Shown here: piece by piece, positions 55,877 to 64,000 of the stretch | How the letters are laid out: every line of letters begins with the position of its first letter | How positions within the stretch are numbered: position 1 is the first letter of the stretch | Assembly: GCA_033675545.1 (NCBI GenBank) | Contig: JAWDGP010005686.1 | Location: forward strand, 897,501 to 961,500 | Direction: 5' to 3' | DNA from: Elysia crispata | Lineage: Eukaryota; Mollusca; Gastropoda; Plakobranchidae | Length of the DNA stretch: 64,000 nt | Notes under the pieces: generated by a model | The model's database searches: none | Told to the model about the DNA's origin: nothing | What the model saw: only the letters and a program-made list of their open reading frames with translations | Program-made: the position numbers and the translations under genes

Positions 55877-56230
55877 AGTGCTGGTCCCTGATCATAATGA
55901 TAGTTTTTGTCAATTCGTGATATCAATCTTGGTATATGTTTAAAAAAAAAACATTAAAAAGAAAAAAAAAATGCACATAGCGTATTCTCAAATGTTCAAA
56001 TCTTTTTTTTTTCTTTCAAAAGTTTTAAACCAAACTATAATTTAAAGCTTTTGAATCTTTCCTCTTTTTTTTTCTTTAAATCATTTTAATGATCTTGAAT
56101 GAAAAAAAATATGCAAAGACACCTGTCAGCCCATATGGCCATTTGCCTTATAAAAACGGCGAACTCACGTGTCTGTAACAATCTATTGGAAAGTATTGAA
56201 AACAAAAACGTTTTTGCACATTCCTTCAAG

Positions 56231-56500
56231 CGTTACGTATGGGCAGCTTTTGACATCGATGATCGCAATATTCTGGTAGAACATCGTTACGTATGGGCAG
56301 CTTTTGACATCGATGATCGCAATATTCTGGTAGAACATCGTTACGTATGGGCAGCTTTTGACATCGATGATCGCAATATTCTGGTAGAACATCGTTACGT
56401 ATGGGCAGCTTTTGACATTGATGATCGCAATATTCTGGTAGAACATCGTTACGTATGGGCAGCTTTTGACATCGATGATCGCAGTATTCTGGTAGAACAT
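56231..56500. repeat. 54-bp minisatellite, five nearly identical copies
   Basis: Unit CGTTACGTATGGGCAGCTTT followed by TGACATCGATGATCGCAATA and TTCTGGTAGAACAT. Only two base differences are visible across five copies, so the expansion is recent. Frames are open on both strands because the period is divisible by three and the unit has no stop in those frames; the + frame gives RYVWAAFDIDDRNILVEH per unit in a 147-codon frame at 56099-56542 of unproven coding status. Confidence 0.95.
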
Positions 56501-58646
56501 CCACATTTCAGGTTCGGTATAGCCGACAAATTACTTGCTTGATTTAAATCCTACTTTACAGACAATACAATTTCACAAAGACTACTTTTTTTTGCAATAA
56601 AGGCACCTTCCTCTTTTGGAGTTTCTCGAGGCTCTGTATTAGGAAATTTGTTTCACAGAGTACACACAAATCCTTGTAGAAACAACTTTGATTGTTACCT
56701 CCATCCCTCAGTCTGTACCGTGTTTGTCTTCTCTCGTCTTTGGCAACACACTCCCAGCCGTGCACTGCTCACATAGTGACCAATCTACAGACAAAATATT
56801 CCATTGGGAATAAACAATATTGGTCTTTGAAAATTGTAAAAAAAAAAGTCAGAAAAAAATGAACAATTATGTTTTTTTTTAAGTGTCATGACGGTCCATA
56901 TCAACTTTGAATAGTGCCACATTTGTCAGGCTTAAAAAATCTCAACGTTAAGGGAATCCCTGAGTGTAGATGTTCTAAATATATTAGTTTCACTCATTCC
57001 TATTGCTGCGTGTTGCTGAGTGGAACTTTGTTCTCGCTATAATCCCTACCATCTGGATGGTTGAGTTTAGAAAAGTCCAGAATGAATAATGTAGATCATC
57101 TTAAATATTTTCATTTTATAAGTATGTAACTATATTCAGAGTGCCATTGATAATGCATAATTAAGTGATACGGCGCATAATATTCATTTTATACGATTAT
57201 CAGGATTATATCGTTGTTGAAATAGAAGTTCTGTTTTTTTTTATTCTTTTACAATATCGAAGAAATTATTACTAAAGCTCTATATGTTTATTTTTGAAAC
57301 CTCATAAGAACTTGATTTTAACTGCGGAAGTTAAGAGGTTTGCTATAAATGCCTGATATAACTATTTTGCAAAATTTTTTTTCCAGCGGTTTCAATTTAG
57401 ATTACAAAGAGTTGAGGTGAACTGTTCTATAATCATCATCCCTTTAGAATGTATGTTTGAGCAGCTTTGCGCTTGTTTCAGATAGATCTAATATGTTTTT
57501 TTCAGTGTGTCTGCTTTTGATATTATATCATTTTGTGCGTATGATGTTGTAGAGGTTAATAGAAGCAACTGAGATTCCTTACTACCACTTTATACTAATC
57601 ACATAATTATGTTTTACGGACATATTATTTTAACTAAAATCTTGTTAAGCCTTTACTTTATTAATGAATAATTAACTTTCTTAATGACAAAAATAAAAAT
57701 AAATAAAAAAAAGTTTACATTGTTTCACTCTATAACGCGCTTTGCCTTGTCTATTGTGATGGCTTAGGCTGTGTTAATATTAATTGTTCTTTTCGATATT
57801 ATTACCTTGCTTTCATTACCAGCGCGAAACTGGAGTAGCTATGACGTCAGCTGTTCACCTATTTGCATGACGAAGTCTTATAAGGATCATCATGTCTCAC
57901 AAGATTGCATTGCGAAAATCTTTCTGTGCTTATAATGGTGTGAAATCTCGGGTCGCAGACATCTGGAAGATCTAAGTTTTATTGTGATGTATCAGTCCCA
58001 AGAGGGCGCGACAAACACTCATGAGGTGTGTTCAACAAAAAAGAAAGTGTGTGCACTTGGTACAGAAGTTAAAGATCATCCATCTTGTTGGTGTTTGTCG
58101 ATCTTGAGGATTAAATAAAGAATATAGAATCTGACAGTAATTCCGTGATGAGACACTTACGCTGGGTTTTTCAGGATATGCCTTGGTTTTCAAGACCCTG
58201 TTTTATTCTGCTAACGCTCTGATTTATTTGTTTGTCTGTTTTACTAAGCACCAGTTTTGTGCGTGTTACATGGTTCAAATCCGTACAAGACTATACGATG
58301 AAATGAGAAAAGGTGACATAATCGGTAGAAATCGTATAAAGCTCAATGGTTTCATGCCCTGATTAGACCCCTAAGATACACAGCAGGCATAACAACAAAC
58401 AGGTTTTGAGGACATCCCTTGAATTCTCATTGGTATTGAGAGGGTAACAAGAAGATTTCGCCATTTTCATGGGCAGAACAAGTTCTTCTAAACAGAAAAT
58501 TGTGGTGGCCTCGAATCCCGAGACTTCCCTATGTCCTGTAACTTCCTAATCATAAATTGTTAAAAAAAATAAATGTATAGTTTTCATCATCATCAACCCA
58601 CAATATGTGAGCGTCATACAAGGGGCGTGACTTAACGCTGCTCTTA

Positions 58647-59214
<568 letters not shown>

Positions 59215-60596
59215 TTAAAACTAAGTTCCATTCAAGTTTATATAATCTAGCTTCTTCAAGAGAACTCCGACCATTCTTTCCACTGATGTTCTGTTCTTTT
59301 AAGATGCTAATTATTACGGACTGGTTAAACGTGTTTGTAGCTCTCTATTTTTATGGGGTTCTTTCACAAAATATTGGTATTTTTAACAATGGAAAATATG
59401 GATCTAAACTGAATTGCTTACCGCCGAGCTATAAAAAGACCTCGTTACGTGGATCGCCCATATAAAGTCCCGGTGAATGTTGATAAGCTCATCATATCTA
59501 TATCTCTTTGTTCCACTAAATACATAGACTTCAAGAAAGAACAATAATACTTAAGCTTTTGATTAAAAGTTAAAAAATTAAAATACACATATCTCTTTTT
59601 CGATCTCTCACCCTTTCTCTCTCGCTTACTCTATCTTTTTCTCTTCTCTCTCACTCTCAGTCTATTTGTCTGTCTCTCCCTATCTCATTTTTCTTTGTAT
59701 CCTAGTTTCTCTTTTTCTTTTTTCTTTTAAACTCATCCTCTCTCTCTATTTTTTTCATTCATTCTCCAACTCCCAAAGTGAGTTTCTTCTTTTAATGTTG
59801 GTTCTCTCAAAGTTGAACTTGATGCAAAACGTTTAAGGTCACTTTTATGAGCTAGTTAGAAATGAAATATTTCATATCAAGTCTTCAAAAGAGACAAAAT
59901 ATTAGGAAAAAAAACCACAACAAGGGATCAGGTTTCTGACCATAATAATATTTAATACGACATGAATGTTGACAAGAAGAACAATAAAGGACCGACTTTT
60001 ATTGATATAAAGAAGTTATAAGACTATAAAGCAGAATTGACTTCCACTTCCAGCAATATCACCTTGCTCTTATTTCAACGAATGACACAAAGAATAATTG
60101 ACCAGTGTCGTGCTCCTAAAGCCACATGTCCAGTCTCATAAGTTTAAAATCAACGAGAAGGCTGGGATATTTGAGACGCGCTAGTAGAGAAAGGTCAGTT
60201 GATGCAAGCGTCTCCTTAAGTCAAATACACCACTGTAAGAAATGTCTCCAGCTAATGTTTAACATGAATATGTTCCGTTTTAAATTTTGTATGAGCCGGT
60301 GAATTTTGATTATCTGGTCTGAAGCATTGGGATCCAAGATCATCTATCTTTAGCGACATGGACAGAGTTCGGAGTTTTATCTCAAAGTTTACACAAGGAC
60401 ACTGTGACAATGCAAGCTGTAGAGAAAAACGTAAATAATAGAGACGAGCAATTCAAGGTATAATTATCATATTGTATACAGAATATGATTATGGGTAAGT
60501 TAGATTAACCATAAAATATAATGAAAGTGGATCTCTAGGCCATGTCCTGAAGGTTTTTGTGAGCCCCGCTTCTTGGCGGCGTAAAGGAGAGTGCCT

Positions 60597-62031
60597 CTAC
60601 CTGGCCACCTGGTCAATGTAATTGAAGGGGTTCCCTCTGCGCAGTAAAGCACCGTCCACAGCGACACACTGACCGCTGATGAAGCGCGCCGCGTCGCTAG
60701 CCAGGAACCCGATCACCTCGGCCTGCTCCTCTGTGCCGCTCTCAGGGCCCTTGAGGGGCGTGGCCTTTGCGAAGATCTCCGCTGTCGCGTCAATGTGGGC
60801 AGGATCTGGTATGGCGTCTCGGAAGATGCGTGTCTTTACAAATGTCGGATTCGTACAGTTTACACGGATACCTGCAACCAAGAAACGGATTTAGTCAGTT
60901 TTGCATGATTGAAATATACGCTTGACTGGTGAAGTTTTTTCTCCAATCCACATTATATGAGTGAAAATTTGCTCTGAATATTTGCAACCATTTGTCCAAG
61001 GTGAAAATCCATTCCATTTACTGCGTATATACTCAAGGAGTATAAACCATTTCTATCAGCTGCAGAACAAAACTGTTTCGTGATAACTGGCTGTTTTATC
61101 TCTCATCGAATGTTACCTCTAATAACAATACACGTTTCTTCTTTTGTTATCGATTTAAAAATTTTAAAGATACCACTGGTAACTAGTAATCTCAAGTCTC
61201 TGATCGATGTCGGTGGAATTTCCTAATGCAGACTCTGGAGAGGTAGATGAGTGACAGGATCTGTATGCTGTGTAACTTGCCTGGTGACATGGAAGTACAA
61301 TTCAAAATCTGTTAAGTTAGAACAATAAAATATGGGAATCTAGTGCGATTTGGTCATTTTAGAGCATGTACATTGTTAAAGCTAATAAGTAAAGTGATAA
61401 TTGACGGTTTGGCTTTAACCTTACAAAATGGTTTTCTGGCAACAAATCACTATAAAGGCACACACACACATGCAATACCTTTCGGCCCAAGCTCCAACGC
61501 GAGGCAGCGCGCCATATGATCCATGGCAGCTTTAGAGATGGTGTAGCAGAAAGCCCCCTGCATCGAATTAATCAGGCTGGCTATGGAGGAGACACACACA
61601 ACACAGCCTCGACTCCGCTCCAGCTCTGGTACAGCACGCTTCACCAGAAACAGCGCAGACTTAACGTTCACGTTGATAGTTTCGTCGAAGCCTTCTTCTG
61701 TCACGCCATCAAACGTGTCGTCCTTGAGCACAACGGCATGGTTGACCACGAGCACGTCAATCTTGCCGAACGTTTTCGCCGTCTGCTCCACGAGGTCATC
61801 CCGCACAGCAGAGTCAGTGACGTCACCGAGCACGCCCAGGAAGCGGTTGTCTGTGTGGCCAGCCTCACTTGCGGCAGCCTTGCATTTAGCTAAGGCGTCC
61901 TGGAGGCGGTTGGAGTCGCGTCCGTTCAGTGTCACGCTAGAGCCTTTTTTGGCGAACAATATAGCAGTCGCTTCACCGATGCCGGAGCTGGCACCCGTCA
62001 CTATAACGGACTTTCCCTTAAGATCTGCCAT
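60597..62031 (-). CDS. Short-chain dehydrogenase/reductase (classical SDR), gene 2
   Basis: Two minus-strand exons, 61479-62031 and 60597-60871, join in phase to 275 residues. TGASSGIG is at residues 12-19, NGRDSNRL follows beta-2, VNHAV is at 96-100, and the tetrad is Asn122, Ser149 (CVSSIAS), Tyr163 and Lys167 (YTISK). The second exon reads RVNCTNPTFVKTRIF and ends GNPFNYIDQVAR. I chose the ATG at 62029-62031 (MADLKGKSVIVTG) because it aligns exactly with the paralogue. An in-frame ATG 29 codons upstream (62116-62118) would add a basic stretch, but this is more likely 5' UTR. Exon 1 is 553 nt in both paralogues and the intron interrupts the same codon; here the intron is 607 bp. Substrate unknown; the family covers sugar, steroid, retinoid and 3-oxoacyl reductases. 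Confidence 0.9.
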
Positions 62032-62629
62032 GACGTTGAGCTGGTGTTTCAAGCGCTTGTGGTGTGTAGCACAGGTTTTGCTCTCAAGGCTTAGAATGTC
62101 GTGCCGTGTACAGCGCAAGAAAATAAACTGATTTTTTTTTGTGTTGGGTAACCAATCAATAGGCCTTTTGTTGAAATAAGAGAATTACCTGTTGATGCAG
62201 AAAGAAAACTAATGAAGAAAGAAATGTGCACACGTTTAAACTTTTGAATTTTGTATGTCGAAACCTTTCATCTGGGTACTGTTCAATAAAATAAATCGAT
62301 CTTTTGAAATAATCTGCTCAGCTTAAGATGGACAGAGGTAAGTTCCACGCACAACGTAAGCCCTGACCAAACAGGCAGCAGTGAAAAGACGACAACTCAT
62401 TTTTTGTTCCAGTGGGTAAGAGAACCAATTTTCTTATCATTAAGTATGGTATCATTAAATGTGATTAAATCTTTTCGTAAGATTCAGACACTCCTTCCTA
62501 TTTAGACACGGCTGTTGTTTATCAATTTTAGGTAAATTGATACGAGAAATAGTTTTGTTTTGGTGTGTCTGACTTTCTGTGTGTCTGTCTCCCTGTGTTT
62601 CTGTGTGTCTGTGTCAGTGTGTATCTGTC

Positions 62630-64000
<1,371 letters not shown>

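Noticed and set aside
58270..58285. B-box-like GGTTCAAATCC
   Set aside because: No A box or tRNA fold upstream, so neither a tRNA gene nor a SINE is supported.

Overview
This is a eukaryotic, AT-rich, repeat-dense window, most likely from a mollusc and probably a gastropod. The reasons are short exons with GT-AG introns, animal gene families (a trypsin-fold protein, roadblock dynein light chain, short-chain dehydrogenases), many long di- and trinucleotide microsatellites, dispersed TAGATC hexamer clusters, and decayed DIRS-type and LINE elements of kinds common in molluscs. The organism is inferred; nothing here fixes the species. There is no operon, CRISPR array or other prokaryotic feature.

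Layout. About 0.9-3.7 kb (+): 3' part of a trypsin-fold gene with all three catalytic residues replaced. 3.97-4.98 kb: first copy of a dispersed repeat whose second copy lies at 53.3-54.5 kb. 5.6-6.3 kb: microsatellite block. 6.48-10.45 kb (+): complete five-exon gene for a 174-residue single-pass membrane protein with Sel1-like repeats. 10.4-16.3 kb: mostly non-coding. 16.29-20.08 kb: a 3.8 kb DNA transposon with 32-bp inverted ends (29/32 identical), CATT on both flanks and ordered subterminal repeats; it carries a spliced but decayed gene with a DNCTGQNKN motif, and a tRNA-Ser-derived SINE sits in one intron. 20-28.6 kb: non-coding, with microsatellites and small duplications. 28.6-33.2 kb (-): a fold-back palindrome beside a decayed DIRS-type tyrosine-recombinase retrotransposon. 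33.9-36.5 kb (+): roadblock-type dynein light chain lacking its first exon. 41.5-41.9 kb: LINE reverse transcriptase fragment. 42.1-45 kb: three minisatellites. 47.55-48.76 kb: a 1.2 kb PIF/Harbinger-like MITE with TTA target-site duplication and an internal 35-bp array. 49.97-55.88 kb (+) and 60.60-62.03 kb (-): two paralogous, convergent SDR genes with an identical intron position.

The intact genes do not form a pathway. The two SDR genes are a local duplication; the others are unrelated housekeeping or secreted functions. Most remaining structure comes from mobile elements and tandem repeats. The strongest candidate for something under-described is the 3.8 kb transposon, which links a gene family I know only as uncharacterised to a defined element with inverted ends, target duplication and subterminal repeats. 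The catalytically dead protease and the MITE with an internal minisatellite are next. All exon limits were read by eye from splice signals and reading-phase continuity; no transcript data were available.
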